A stretch of 61,324 bases of DNA from Deltaproteobacteria bacterium (GCA_021372695.1 JAJFTY010000078.1:1-61324), one strand, 5' to 3'. Positions 25,883 to 35,424 are shown, counted from the stretch's first letter. Made by a program: numbers and translations. Notes: a model not told the origin generated them from the letters alone.

Positions 25883-27043
25883 CTACTCCCCCATTCCGAT
25901 TTCGCCCTTCATCAGGCAGCGGGCGATGGTGATTCGCTGGATCTCGGAGGTCCCCTCGTAGATGCGGGGGGCCCGGACCGCGCGGTAGAGGCGGTCGACC
26001 TTGCATCCTCTGATGAGACCGGATCCGCCCAGGATCTGGACCGCCTCGTCGACAACGCGGCTGGCCATTTCCGTGGCGAAAAGTTTCGCCATGGAGGCCC
26101 GCCCGATCGTCTTGCCCGGATGGTTGATGTCGGTCAGCGCTGCGGACTGGCTGACCAGAAGCCTGGCCGCCTGGATGTTGGTCACCATGTCGGCCAGCTT
26201 GAACTGGATGGCCTGAAATTCACCGATCGACCGGCCGAAGGCCTGCCTCTCCCTGGAATATTTCAGGGCCTCCTCGTACGCCGCCTGAGCGATGCCCACG
26301 GTGGCGGCGCCTACCGAGCAGCGGCACACATCCAGGGTTGTCATGGCGATCCTCATCCCCCTGCCTGGTTCGCCGATCACGTTCTCCTTGGGAAGCCTGT
26401 AATTTTCGAAGATGATTTCATAACCGGGGTGTGCAGCGACCAGGTTCATCATCTTGACGGTCAGGCCGGGTTGCGGTGTCTTGGCATCCATGACGAAAGC
26501 CGTGATTCCCTTGCCGCCCAGCGACGGGTCCGTCTTGGCGAATACGCTGCACAACTCGGCGCCGCCGCCATTGGAGGCGTAACACTTTGTCCCGTTCAGG
26601 ATGTAGAAATCGCCGTCCAGCTCGGCAGTCGTCTGGATGTTGGCGACATCGGAACCGCTGCCTTTTTCGGTCAGGGCGTACGATCCGATGATCTCGCCCC
26701 TGGCGATCCGGGGGAGGTACTTCTGTTTCTGTGTCTCATTCCCGAACAGGATGACGGGAAGACTGCCCATGGCGGACATGATGAAGGAATCATCCGCCTG
26801 AATGCATACCCGGCTCAACTCTTCCCTGATGATCGACAGATTCGCCGGTACGATTCCCACGCCCCCATACTGCGCGGGTGCGACGTAACGGTACAATCCT
26901 TCTCCGGCCAGGAGGTTGATCACGTCCCAGGAAATCTCGGCAGTGGTGTCGACCGCCGGAGCGATCGGCGCAAGCTTCTCCTCGGCAAACTTCCTGACCT
27001 GCATCTTCAGTTTCTTCTGTTCTTCCGTGTATTGGAAAGACAT
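25883..27043 (-). CDS. Acyl-CoA dehydrogenase
   Basis: A 386-aa FAD enzyme that introduces the alpha,beta double bond of an acyl-CoA and passes electrons to ETF. Motifs: YALTEKGSGSDVANIQT (substrate and FAD binding), DVCRCSVGAATVGIAQAAYEEA, REAFG-like RQAFGRSIGEFQ, and the catalytic Glu in IYEGTSEIQR near the end. Length is typical of the short-chain acyl-CoA dehydrogenase class. The ATG at 27043 follows AAGGGG; upstream in-frame starts have no ribosome site. Confidence 0.93.
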   Translation of the reverse strand: MSFQYTEEQKKLKMQVRKFAEEKLAPIAPAVDTTAEISWDVINLLAGEGLYRYVAPAQYGGVGIVPANLSIIREELSRVCIQADDSFIMSAMGSLPVILFGNETQKQKYLPRIARGEIIGSYALTEKGSGSDVANIQTTAELDGDFYILNGTKCYASNGGGAELCSVFAKTDPSLGGKGITAFVMDAKTPQPGLTVKMMNLVAAHPGYEIIFENYRLPKENVIGEPGRGMRIAMTTLDVCRCSVGAATVGIAQAAYEEALKYSRERQAFGRSIGEFQAIQFKLADMVTNIQAARLLVSQSAALTDINHPGKTIGRASMAKLFATEMASRVVDEAVQILGGSGLIRGCKVDRLYRAVRAPRIYEGTSEIQRITIARCLMKGEIGMGE

Positions 27044-27128
27044 CGTCTGACCCCTTTCATCCGTATTATTTGCCAAAATGTCGGCGCATTTCTGTCGAGA
27101 CGCGACCACTATCGCTTTCCGCAAACCT

Positions 27129-28064
27129 TCAGTCCGTGAGTTTGAGGAGCTTGGCTGCCGTATTGCCGAGAATGTTTGCCGCCTCCTTTTCGTCGGGCGC
27201 AAGGCCCAGCGCCCTCGCTTCGGCGGAAGGGTTCCTCAACATATCGACCCACTTCTGGGAGTTCATCATGAGCTTCAGGGCAGGCCAGTCGCTGCCGAAG
27301 AGGATACGGTGGGAACCGACGTTGTTGATCATCGTCCGGAGCGGCTTGTAGAACTCCTCCAGCGGCTGGAGCCTGGCCCGCGGCTGCCAGCCGGCAATGT
27401 CCAGGTAGACGTTCGATTTGCAGTTGGCGATGCTCACGGCCTCGGGCCACCAGCAGAATCCCGCGTGGGCCATGATGATGGCGAGGTCCGGAAAGTCGGC
27501 CGCCACCTCATCCATGTAGATCGGGTGACCGTATTTGCTGTAGAGCGGCGTCGCCTCCGTGCCGGTGTGGACCAGGAGGGGCAGGCCGCGATCGCAGGCG
27601 AACTCGTAGATCGGGTAGCAGAGCTTCCGGTCGTTCGGGTAGAAACCCGTGGGCGGCAGCAGCTTGATCCCCTTCATTCCGAAATCGTCGATGCCGGTCT
27701 TCAGGATCTCCAGGGCATTGCCCCTCCGCGGATCGACCCCCGCAAAGGCGATCAGCCTGCCCGGATGCCGGCGGGCGGCTTCCCCATAGAGCCGGTTGAT
27801 CTCCAGAATCGTGCATTCCGCTTCGCCCACGCCCGGAGCCAGACCATGATCAATGACGCTGATGACGCTGTAGTCGATGCCGGCACCGTCCATGTCGCCA
27901 ATTAGCTGCTCTCCGGTCTCATCCCAGCATTGCGCGAGCCTCTCCCTTATCCTCTCCTCCGGTCTCCCCGACAGGTCCTTTGCCAGCCGCACCCAGTGAT
28001 CCCAGTAAGCCTTGGCCAGAAACTTGGGTGCCGCCATCAGGTGGGCATGAGAATCGATGATCAT
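27129..28064 (-). CDS. Amidohydrolase-family (PF04909) protein with intact metal ligands
   Basis: A 311-aa TIM-barrel hydrolase or decarboxylase of the ACMSD-like group. His6 and His8 (DSHAHL), His166 (LLVHTGTE), His200 (IMAHAGF) and Asp259 (FGSDWPALK) form a complete mononuclear metal site. It stands between two acyl-CoA dehydrogenase genes. In anaerobic ring-degradation clusters such proteins often occur next to CoA-ester enzymes; possible tasks are hydrolytic ring opening or decarboxylation. The paralogue at 34.5 kb lacks most of these ligands. Confidence 0.85.
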   Translation of the reverse strand: MIIDSHAHLMAAPKFLAKAYWDHWVRLAKDLSGRPEERIRERLAQCWDETGEQLIGDMDGAGIDYSVISVIDHGLAPGVGEAECTILEINRLYGEAARRHPGRLIAFAGVDPRRGNALEILKTGIDDFGMKGIKLLPPTGFYPNDRKLCYPIYEFACDRGLPLLVHTGTEATPLYSKYGHPIYMDEVAADFPDLAIIMAHAGFCWWPEAVSIANCKSNVYLDIAGWQPRARLQPLEEFYKPLRTMINNVGSHRILFGSDWPALKLMMNSQKWVDMLRNPSAEARALGLAPDEKEAANILGNTAAKLLKLTD

Positions 28065-28136
28065 ATGGTCACAGCCTTCCTCTATGATGAATTCCGCGGC
28101 ATCTTCCCTGCCGGGGAAACGGTTTAATCCCGACCC

Positions 28137-29975
28137 CTAGGAGACGACCAGCGCCTCCTCCGGGCACTCCAGGACGGAGAGATCCTCTTTCTGAATCAGC
28201 TCCGTCAGCATGAATGCCCTGGGCAGGACCATGTTGACGTAGTATTTTGCCGCCGCGACCTTCCCCTGGTAGAAATTCCGGTCATGGTGGCCATCCGGCA
28301 GTTCTCCGAGCTTCTTCAGGCCGATCACGGCCTGCTCCATCAGGCACTCGGCCACCTGGACCTGGGCGCAGACGAAGAGCGCGTTCACGGCGTTCAGAGG
28401 GATCAGATGTTTCTTTTCATCAAGGTTCGCAAACCACGAATCGTACAGCCCCCTGACCGTCTCGACGCACCCGAGCCCCCGCTTCAGCACCGCCATCTCG
28501 TTCCCGAGCCCCGGGGCATTCGCGTTCCCGTCGATGAAATCGGCGATCCGGGAGATCCATGCCGCAAAGGCCCCCCCCCCTTTCATCCTCATCTTTCGGC
28601 GGACCAGGTCCATGCCGTGGATGAAAGTCGTCCCTTCCCAGATGCTGAGGATCTTCGAGTCCCGCAGGTATTGTTCGACGGGGTATTCCTGGGTGTACCC
28701 GACACCGCCCAGCACCTGTATCGCCTCCGATATGAGGTTCACGCTCGCCTCGCTTCCATACCCCTTGACGAGCGGGGTGAGGATCGCGGCCATGTCCGCG
28801 CACTGTGCCGCCTTGGCTTTGTCTCCCGAGTTTCCTTCGATGTCGAGCCAGTAGAAGCCCCTGTAGATCATGGCCCTGATCCCTTCCACATGGGCCTTCA
28901 TGTCGAGGAGCATTCTCTTTACATCCTCATGCTTGATGATGGGAACCCGGGCGGCATCCGGGCTCTCCCCGAAGGGACGCCCCTGGATGCGCTCGGTGGT
29001 GTACTGCGACGCGAAATAGTAGGCGGCGGCGGACTGGCAATTGGCGTTATGGCCGGTGCCGATCCGCGATTCGTTCATCATGTGGAACATCATGGCGAGA
29101 CCCTTCGAGCAGCCTTTTCCGTCGGGCAGCGGCCCCACCCGGATTCCCCGGCACCGGTCGTTGTCGCCGAAGCTGAGCAGGCATGTGGCCTGCGCCTTCA
29201 GCCCCATTTTGTGTTCGACACTGACCGTCGTGACGTCGTTTGGCTCTCCGAGGGTCCCGTCTTCATTGACCCAGATCCTGGGGACGATGTAGAGGCCCAG
29301 CCCCGCCGACCCGGCAGCGCCGCCTGCGGGACGCGCCAGGACCATATGGATGGTGTTGTCGCAGATGCCCAGATCGCCCGCCGTGATGAAGAGCTTCGTG
29401 CCCTTGATCAGCCAGATGGCGGGATCGTCCGTCGGCAGGGCCTGTGTCGTCGAATCCCCGATGTCGGACCCGGCATTCGGTTCGGTGATGCACATGGTCC
29501 CCTGCCACTCCCCGCCCACCATCCTGGGGACGAACAGCTTCCTGTCCTGCTCCCTTCCAAACCGGATGATCAGATTCGCCGCGCCGCTCGTCAATTTGAT
29601 GTAGGAGGTCAGCGCCGGGCAGGCGGCCGTGTTCATTTCATGGATCATCTTGTAGAGGATGAGCGGCATCCCCCCTTCCAGCTCCACGCACTCGGCGCTG
29701 GAACCCCAGCCGTTTTCCTGCAGGAACTTGTAAGCCTCCTTGAACCCCGGAGGGGAGGTGGCGATGCCGTTCTCGAACTTGATCCCGACCCTGTCGCCCG
29801 TGACGTTGATCGGATTGACGATCCCGCGGGCGACCTTGTACCCCTCGTTCAGATACATGTCGACATCGTCCATGCTGAAGAAGTCTTTGAATCGGTCACA
29901 GGCAAAGACCTCCGCTGTCGGGAGCCATTCTTTGATGATAAATTGTAAGTCTCTGATGTCATACCGGAATTCCAT
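28137..29975 (-). CDS. Long-type acyl-CoA dehydrogenase (~610 aa)
   Basis: A 612-aa member of the long acyl-CoA dehydrogenase group with an extra C-terminal domain (as in DmdC and FadE5-like proteins). Seen: CITEPNAGSDIGD (FAD/substrate), NESRIGTGHNANCQSAAAYYFA, QVLGGVGYTQEYPVEQYLRD, and the catalytic Glu in SIWEGTTFIHG. The last ~150 residues form a helical bundle typical of this group. It probably acts on bulky or branched acyl-CoAs. ATG at 29975 with AGGAGGAG upstream. It follows the TRAP binding protein by 21 bp. Confidence 0.9.
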   Translation of the reverse strand: MEFRYDIRDLQFIIKEWLPTAEVFACDRFKDFFSMDDVDMYLNEGYKVARGIVNPINVTGDRVGIKFENGIATSPPGFKEAYKFLQENGWGSSAECVELEGGMPLILYKMIHEMNTAACPALTSYIKLTSGAANLIIRFGREQDRKLFVPRMVGGEWQGTMCITEPNAGSDIGDSTTQALPTDDPAIWLIKGTKLFITAGDLGICDNTIHMVLARPAGGAAGSAGLGLYIVPRIWVNEDGTLGEPNDVTTVSVEHKMGLKAQATCLLSFGDNDRCRGIRVGPLPDGKGCSKGLAMMFHMMNESRIGTGHNANCQSAAAYYFASQYTTERIQGRPFGESPDAARVPIIKHEDVKRMLLDMKAHVEGIRAMIYRGFYWLDIEGNSGDKAKAAQCADMAAILTPLVKGYGSEASVNLISEAIQVLGGVGYTQEYPVEQYLRDSKILSIWEGTTFIHGMDLVRRKMRMKGGGAFAAWISRIADFIDGNANAPGLGNEMAVLKRGLGCVETVRGLYDSWFANLDEKKHLIPLNAVNALFVCAQVQVAECLMEQAVIGLKKLGELPDGHHDRNFYQGKVAAAKYYVNMVLPRAFMLTELIQKEDLSVLECPEEALVVS

Positions 29976-29996
29976 AAATCATCTCCTCCTTGCAAA

Positions 29997-31109
29997 TCAT
30001 GCGTCACCACGGTGCCGGCCGATCGCCTTCAAGTGGAACAAAACGATCTCCAGCAGATTCGCGCATTCCGTGCTCTTGTCCGCATAAAAAGGCCACACCG
30101 TTTTCTCGCACAGGTTCCGCACTTCGGCTTCATCCTCGACGGACCACGTATAGGTGGCCAAACCGTGGGTCTTCATCGCCTCGGCGATCACATAACGATG
30201 CTGCAACAGGGCCAGCGCGCCGGAGGTATCGAAATAGTGCCGGCTGTCGCGCAGCATCGACTCCCGTATGTCCCTGGGGAGACTCTGGAAAGCGTCCTTG
30301 TTGATCAGGATCGCCTTCACCGGAACCGAAAAGCTCGGATCCACGACCATGCCGGTGGCCACGTCCTTCAACTGCGCCTGTTCGAGGCCGACGGCACCGG
30401 TAAGGCACCCGTCGAGCGTACCGAGTTTCATCGCCGCGTATTGATCGCAGAAGTCGACCTTCATCGGATCTCCGCCCAGGGCTTCGATGAACTTGTCGAA
30501 AGGACCCCAGATTCTGATCTTCTTGTTCTGGATGTCTCTGTAACTCTTGCAGGAGAATCGCGTGATCAGACCCTCGACTTCCTGCGTCGTTACCGGGATA
30601 TGGATGATGTTGTACCTGTCGTAGATCTTCTGCATCCTCTCGTACAGCCCGAAGTGGTAATAGCAGTCGCCCGCCTCATAGGCCGTCTTCCAGGTGAAGG
30701 GGAGGCCCGATGCGATGTAGGTTTCGGGTATCTGGTCGGCGTACCAGGCCGGCATCACCTGACAGCATTCCACGACGCCGGTGCCGATGTTGGACAGCGC
30801 TTCGGCGCTGGGATAGGCCGAATCGGGGGGAATCACCTCGATCTGAAGACGCCCCTGGGTCACTCCGGCGATGTACTTCGCCCATCCATAGTCATCCTGA
30901 TTGTTCAATATATGCTCTTTCCAGTGTCCGATCGGGGATACCAGCGGCATGATCGCCTGCATCCTCCATTTGATCGGCTTCGCCTGGTGCACTCTTGTCG
31001 CACCCGGAAAGACCGCGACGTCCGCGCCCCCGGCCACGGTCGCAGCCCTCTTTGACGAACCGCAACGGGATCTCTTCTGGGCGGCCTTTACAGCGATATT
31101 CTTTTTCAT
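29997..31109 (-). CDS. TRAP transporter solute-binding protein (DctP family), no adjacent permease
   Basis: A 370-aa DctP-type binding protein. Family features are seen: PIGHWKEHILNNQDDYGWAK, GRLQIEVIPP, IGTGVVECCQVMPAWYAD, NKKIRIWGPFDKFIEALGGDPM. The N terminus looks like a degraded Tat signal: KRSRCGSSKRAATVAGGADV has arginines and the AxVAGG stretch but no RRxFLK. It may still be exported, or a pair of compensating indels has altered the signal. The only TRAP permease (dctQM) lies 9 kb upstream on the same strand. This protein may share that permease, which would matter because the other binding-protein gene there is interrupted. Confidence 0.83.
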   Translation of the reverse strand: MKKNIAVKAAQKRSRCGSSKRAATVAGGADVAVFPGATRVHQAKPIKWRMQAIMPLVSPIGHWKEHILNNQDDYGWAKYIAGVTQGRLQIEVIPPDSAYPSAEALSNIGTGVVECCQVMPAWYADQIPETYIASGLPFTWKTAYEAGDCYYHFGLYERMQKIYDRYNIIHIPVTTQEVEGLITRFSCKSYRDIQNKKIRIWGPFDKFIEALGGDPMKVDFCDQYAAMKLGTLDGCLTGAVGLEQAQLKDVATGMVVDPSFSVPVKAILINKDAFQSLPRDIRESMLRDSRHYFDTSGALALLQHRYVIAEAMKTHGLATYTWSVEDEAEVRNLCEKTVWPFYADKSTECANLLEIVLFHLKAIGRHRGDA

Positions 31110-31192
31110 CCGTTCCGTATGCCTTTGCCGTCATATCGATTCGCCTCAGCCAGTGGCCATTGCGGCGACCCGTGGTTAAAAGTCAGAATGGT

Positions 31193-31987
31193 CTACCTGC
31201 CTTTGAATACGGCAGCTCGCTTCTCGAGGAAGGATTGGATGCCTTCGCCGAGGTCTTCCGTCGCGTAGGCCAGCGTTTGCAGCGCCGTTTCGTACCCGGC
31301 CTGCGCTGCGAAATCGGACTGGAAACTGCGGAGCAACGCCCGCTTGGTCATCTTGATCGCCAGAGGCGGCAGCGCGGCCAGCCTGAGCGCCAGGCTATGC
31401 GCTTCTGCATCGACCTTTTCCGGCGGCACGACGCGATGGAGCAATCCGAGGTTCCCCAGCGCCTCCGCCGTGGCCATTTCCCCGAGGAGCAGCATCTCCG
31501 TTGCCCTGGAGAGCCCGACCAGCCGGGGGAGGAGCCAGGTGGAGCCCATGTCGGTCGCGGGCAGGCCGCGGTGCACAAAGGTGATGCCGAACCTGGCGCC
31601 CTCGGACGCCACGCGCAGATCGCAGAACAGGGCAAGGCAGAATCCCGCGCCGGCGGCCACGCCGTTTATGGCCGCGACCAGCGGTTTTTCGACCCGCATC
31701 ATCCTCTGCGCGAGCAGGCAGAAGCCGGTCTGAACCTTGTCCAGCGTCCCGGCGTCCGCCGCGCGTCCCGCGAGCAGCACCTCCTGCATGTCGCCGCCGG
31801 CGCAGAACCCCTTGCCGGACCCGGTCAGAATGATCGCCCTGACCTCCGCATCCTCTTCGAGGTCATCGAACAGCCCGGTGAGCTCCCGGACCATGGCCGT
31901 CGTCATGGCGTTGAGCTTTTGCGGACGGTTCAGCACCACCGTCGCGACCCGGTCCCGTTTCTCCACCAGCAATGTTGAATAGGCCAT
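31193..31987 (-). CDS. Crotonase-family enoyl-CoA isomerase/hydratase (PaaG-like)
   Basis: A 264-aa crotonase. GSGKGFCAGGDMQE forms the oxyanion hole. The hydratase glutamates are missing: Cys117 stands where the first is expected, and the second region reads GLPATDMGSTWLLPRLVG with Asp146, as in PaaG-type isomerases that use a single Asp. It is therefore more likely a double-bond isomerase than a hydratase. The gene starts 5 bp after the nitroreductase stop, so the pair is cotranscribed. Confidence 0.85.
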   Translation of the reverse strand: MAYSTLLVEKRDRVATVVLNRPQKLNAMTTAMVRELTGLFDDLEEDAEVRAIILTGSGKGFCAGGDMQEVLLAGRAADAGTLDKVQTGFCLLAQRMMRVEKPLVAAINGVAAGAGFCLALFCDLRVASEGARFGITFVHRGLPATDMGSTWLLPRLVGLSRATEMLLLGEMATAEALGNLGLLHRVVPPEKVDAEAHSLALRLAALPPLAIKMTKRALLRSFQSDFAAQAGYETALQTLAYATEDLGEGIQSFLEKRAAVFKGR

Positions 31988-31992
31988 CCGCC

Positions 31993-32760
31993 TCACCCAG
32001 ATTCCCCGTCCCGGCAGATGGCGTGCCGCCCACCGTCCGCTGTGGGCGCGCTCCCTGCCGAAACTATCGACTCCGCTTCCGCAAACCCATGCCGCCGGGC
32101 AAAGGCGTGGACCGGCTCCCGTCCGGTCAGGACCTCGTTCGCCGCAAAATCCGGATCCGGATAGCCGAGGGAGATCCCGATGACGATCCGTTCCGATTCG
32201 GGTATTCCCGTGTAATGGCGAATCACGGCCGGATAGGAGATCCCCTGCTGCGCGATGCAGCTCCCCAGTTGAAAATCCATGGCAGCCAGGCACAATGTCT
32301 GGGCAAAAAGGGCGATATTGAAGGCCATGACGGCATCGGAAAGGGCATCGGGCGAGGAGAGGATGATCACCACGGGGGCTTCATAGAAGCGCAACCCCCT
32401 GAGATACCATTCCGTCCGTCCCTGAATATCCTCCCTTTCGATGGCCATGGCACGAAAAAGCTGTTTGGCCACGGCGACCTGGCGCTGTCGAAACGCAGGG
32501 TTCCGGGCCTCGGCCTGCGGATTCTCGACCAGCACTTCCGCATGCGGAGCGACGCCGGCGAAAAACTGTTTCACATTGCCCGATCTTATCTTCTCCAGGA
32601 CCTCTCCGGCGATGATGTCCGCTTTCCAGGGCTGGAAGTTCCGCGATGACGGCGCCCTGCTGGCGATTCCGAGCAGCTCCTCCAACACATCCGCCGGCAC
32701 CCGGTCGGGCTTATACCCGCGGATGCTCTTCCGAGACTTTATGGCTTCAACAACATTCAC
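31993..32760 (-). CDS. Nitroreductase-family flavoprotein
   Basis: A 255-aa FMN enzyme. The N-terminal KSRKSIRGYKPDRVP and SRAPSSRNFQPW motifs bind FMN phosphate, and a C-terminal IGISLGYPD closes the domain. Such proteins reduce nitro groups, quinones or conjugated double bonds using NAD(P)H. The start is a GTG at 32760 with GGAG upstream. It follows a terminator, so it probably begins a new transcription unit with the isomerase-like crotonase; reduction of an enone intermediate is a possible role. Confidence 0.85.
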   Translation of the reverse strand: MNVVEAIKSRKSIRGYKPDRVPADVLEELLGIASRAPSSRNFQPWKADIIAGEVLEKIRSGNVKQFFAGVAPHAEVLVENPQAEARNPAFRQRQVAVAKQLFRAMAIEREDIQGRTEWYLRGLRFYEAPVVIILSSPDALSDAVMAFNIALFAQTLCLAAMDFQLGSCIAQQGISYPAVIRHYTGIPESERIVIGISLGYPDPDFAANEVLTGREPVHAFARRHGFAEAESIVSAGSAPTADGGRHAICRDGESG

Positions 32761-32804
32761 GAGACATCTCCGGAAAGAAATCGATGCATGAGCCGTCTTG
32801 GCAG

Positions 32805-32856
32805 AAAAAATCTCTCCCGGATTCCGGCATTGCCGTCACCGGACATCCGGGAGAGA
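32805..32856 (-). terminator. Rho-independent terminator after the acyl-CoA dehydrogenase gene
   Basis: A perfect 12-bp stem (TCTCTCCCGGAT at 32811-32822 with its complement at 32845-32856), a further inner TCCGG/CCGGA stem, and TTTTTT directly after it on the minus strand. It lies 20 bp after the dehydrogenase stop codon. Confidence 0.9.
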
Positions 32857-32876
32857 GCATCGCCCAGCATGACCGG

Positions 32877-34415
32877 CTAAAAGACCTCATCCTGGGCCCA
32901 TGCCGGCCGGTACTTGTAGTAGTCGGACGGATGGGCCTTGGCCAGGCCGTCATAGGTTGCACGGGCGAGACTCACCGCGCCCCTGCTGCCGCGATACAGT
33001 TTTGCAAGTCCCTTCTCCTCCAGCGCGGTCAGGTATTTCACGAGCTCCTCGTCCGCCGCGGGGATCTGCTCCTTCAGTTCCGCCACGGTCATGTGCAGGC
33101 CGGGGTTGACCCGGTAGTTCTCGGCCAGGGCCGCGAGCACGCCCTCCTCGGTCGCCGGGTAGGTCGGCAACTCCCCAATCTTCCCGATCGGCATCGGAAT
33201 CTTGAGATCCTTGTTCATCACCCGGCGGGGCACCTTCAGGTCGGGGGCCATCTGTTTCAACCCCTGCCGGTAGATGAGCATCCGCATGACGTCGTTGCTG
33301 CCGGCCGCGGTCTCGTTGATCTTGGCGTCCCGCATGATCCGCTCGACGGGATAGAATTTGGTCACGCCGTCGCCGCCCATGCACTGGATGGCGTTCAGCA
33401 CGAAGTCGCGCATCAGTCTTTCCGTGTTGTTCAGTTTCAGCATGGCCGGATAGAGCGCGGAATCGCCGCCCAGGTCGAACAGGTAGGCCGTGTAGTACGT
33501 GAGGAGCCGCGACATGTTGAGGTTGGTGATCATGTCGGCCAGCTTGAACTGGTTGGTGGGGAGGTTCACCGTGGGCTGGCCGAACTGGACCCGGTGTTCC
33601 AGATGGAACGATGCATAGGCCAGGGCCTCGCGCATGCCGCCCAGGCTCGTGGCGGCGGCCACAGTCCTTTCCACGTTGAGGCCGGCCATCATGATCGACC
33701 AGCCGTCGCCCTCCTTGGCGATGCGGTTGGAGACCGGAACCTTGACGTTGTCGAAATTGAGGTAGGCGTTGTAGAGGCCGTCGTATCCGACAAGCTCGTT
33801 GATCTTCTCGATCGTGAAGCCCGGCATGCCTTTTTCGACCACGATCGCGGAGAGGTGTTTGTACTTTTTCCTCTCCTCGGGATTGTCGCTCGTTCTGGCG
33901 TAGGTCATGTAGAGATGGGCGGCTCCGGTATTGGTGACGAACCTTTTTTTGCCGTTGAGGACGTAGAAATCGCCCTCGCGAACCGCCCGCGTCTCTACCG
34001 AGCCGGCATCGGAACCGGCAAAGGGCTCCGTGATGGCGACGCTCGTGTGCAATTCACCCGTCGCGATCCGGGCCAGCCACTTTTGCTTCTGCTCATCCGT
34101 GCCGTGATCGGTGATCTGATGGGCGCCGCCGTTGCACATCGTATTGATGAAGTCGTTCGAAATCGCCCGCAGACGCCCCAGCTCCTCGCAGAGGATGCAG
34201 GCACCCGTCACCCCCCATGCCTCGCGGTGTCCGCCGTACTGCTCCGGTATGATGGCGCCGTACCACCCCCTCTTGGCGATCTCCTTGGCAATCCTCCAGG
34301 GATAGCGCCTGTTCCAGGCATCCTCCTGGGCCAGAGGCGTGAGTTCATTGACAAGCTCCTGAGCCTCGTCAGCCAGCTTCTTCTGGGCGTCACTCCACCA
34401 GGGATATTTTTCCAT
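32877..34415 (-). CDS. Acyl-CoA dehydrogenase (extended C terminus)
   Basis: A 512-aa acyl-CoA dehydrogenase. VAITEPFAGSDAGSVETRA, NVERTVAAATSLGGMREAL and QCMGGDGVTKFYPVERIMRDAKINE follow the family order. The catalytic region reads INETAAGSNDVMR instead of YEGTSEIQR: the Glu is kept but two residues are inserted. The last ~130 residues form an extra helical domain. The ATG start (34415) is preceded by GGAG; a TTG five codons upstream is the only alternative. A terminator follows, so this gene probably ends the upper operon. Confidence 0.88.
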   Translation of the reverse strand: MEKYPWWSDAQKKLADEAQELVNELTPLAQEDAWNRRYPWRIAKEIAKRGWYGAIIPEQYGGHREAWGVTGACILCEELGRLRAISNDFINTMCNGGAHQITDHGTDEQKQKWLARIATGELHTSVAITEPFAGSDAGSVETRAVREGDFYVLNGKKRFVTNTGAAHLYMTYARTSDNPEERKKYKHLSAIVVEKGMPGFTIEKINELVGYDGLYNAYLNFDNVKVPVSNRIAKEGDGWSIMMAGLNVERTVAAATSLGGMREALAYASFHLEHRVQFGQPTVNLPTNQFKLADMITNLNMSRLLTYYTAYLFDLGGDSALYPAMLKLNNTERLMRDFVLNAIQCMGGDGVTKFYPVERIMRDAKINETAAGSNDVMRMLIYRQGLKQMAPDLKVPRRVMNKDLKIPMPIGKIGELPTYPATEEGVLAALAENYRVNPGLHMTVAELKEQIPAADEELVKYLTALEEKGLAKLYRGSRGAVSLARATYDGLAKAHPSDYYKYRPAWAQDEVF

Positions 34416-34521
34416 AACGGTTTTCTCCAATTCTGATCATTGCTCCGGCAACCGACGCGGGCCGTGCAGGGCCGAAACCCGGGGCGGTCCATTCCGCGGC
34501 CGGAGATGAGGCAAAGCGTGA

Positions 34522-35424
34522 TTATGCCTCCAGTTTAAAGACCTTGAGCGCCGTATCGCGCAGAATCATCTTCTTGGCATCGTCCTTGAGGGGCAGTTCC
34601 AGGAACTCCTTCTTGCAGCGGGTCATATTCAGGCCGTTTGTCGCCCACATGACCTTGTCTCTGATCTGGCCGCGGATCCTCTCCGGCACCATCGGATCGA
34701 GCCCGCTCGGATAGTAGGCGCCGATGTTCCCGTAGACGTTGGCGTAGCGCCACACGGTGGAAACCCACTCCCCGACCCACGGCCAGCCCGTATGCGTCAG
34801 CACGAAGGTGGTGTGGGGGAAGTCGCGCGCGATCTCCTCACAGTTGTAGGGATGGCCGCATTCGCTGGGCAGGGGCTCCGCGGAATGGCCAACCTGCATG
34901 CAGCAGGGCACACCCAGCTCGCCGCATTTCTGGTAGAGCGGATAGAACTTGGCGTGATCATGTTTCATCCCGAAGCTCAGCGGATGGGCCCACACATACT
35001 TGAACCCGAGATCCTTCACCGCATGCTCGATGTCCCGGAGGCTCTCCTCGATGCGCCAGGGGTTGTACCCGGCGCCGCCGATGAGCCTTCCCTTGGCAGG
35101 CGCAATCATCTCGGCCAGCCGGTCGACCGACAGGTTGCAGATGGGCCGGTGCTCGCGATAGGACCAGAAGAGCATCTGGTCGACGAAGCTGTACTGGACC
35201 CCGATCTCGTCCATCTCCTTGACCATGGCCTCGACGGAGGGCTGCCCTTCGTTGGTGCGCCACTCCTCCCCCTCCTTGAGACCCATCCGCAGCAGGACAC
35301 CCTTGAAGGTGCTGTGCGCCATCGTGTGGTACTCAAAAGACTTGAACAGCTCCTTGCAGATCTCGTGTGAAAAATAGGTAGGCCGGTTCATCGTGTCCAC
35401 GGCCTGAATGTCTTTCAGCTCCAT
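34522..35424 (-). CDS. Amidohydrolase-fold protein lacking most metal ligands
   Basis: A 300-aa relative of the PF04909 protein at 27.1 kb. The TIM-barrel motifs are recognisable, but the N-terminal HxH is replaced by VDTMN (residues 9-13) and the last ligand Asp by Asn263 (WATNGLN). His180 (VGHSAEP) and His211 (THTGWPW) remain. It therefore probably binds no catalytic metal in the usual way, and may be a metal-independent enzyme or a non-catalytic partner. It is well kept, with an AAGGAGAAGG ribosome site, and lies between the BadH-like SDR and an acyl-CoA dehydrogenase. Confidence 0.78.
   Translation of the reverse strand: MELKDIQAVDTMNRPTYFSHEICKELFKSFEYHTMAHSTFKGVLLRMGLKEGEEWRTNEGQPSVEAMVKEMDEIGVQYSFVDQMLFWSYREHRPICNLSVDRLAEMIAPAKGRLIGGAGYNPWRIEESLRDIEHAVKDLGFKYVWAHPLSFGMKHDHAKFYPLYQKCGELGVPCCMQVGHSAEPLPSECGHPYNCEEIARDFPHTTFVLTHTGWPWVGEWVSTVWRYANVYGNIGAYYPSGLDPMVPERIRGQIRDKVMWATNGLNMTRCKKEFLELPLKDDAKKMILRDTALKVFKLEA

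Noticed and set aside
28284..29948. Long plus-strand open frame (554 codons) across the long acyl-CoA dehydrogenase
   Set aside because: It is antisense to a well-conserved gene, has no recognisable domain and no ribosome site. Long antisense frames are common in GC-rich genes.
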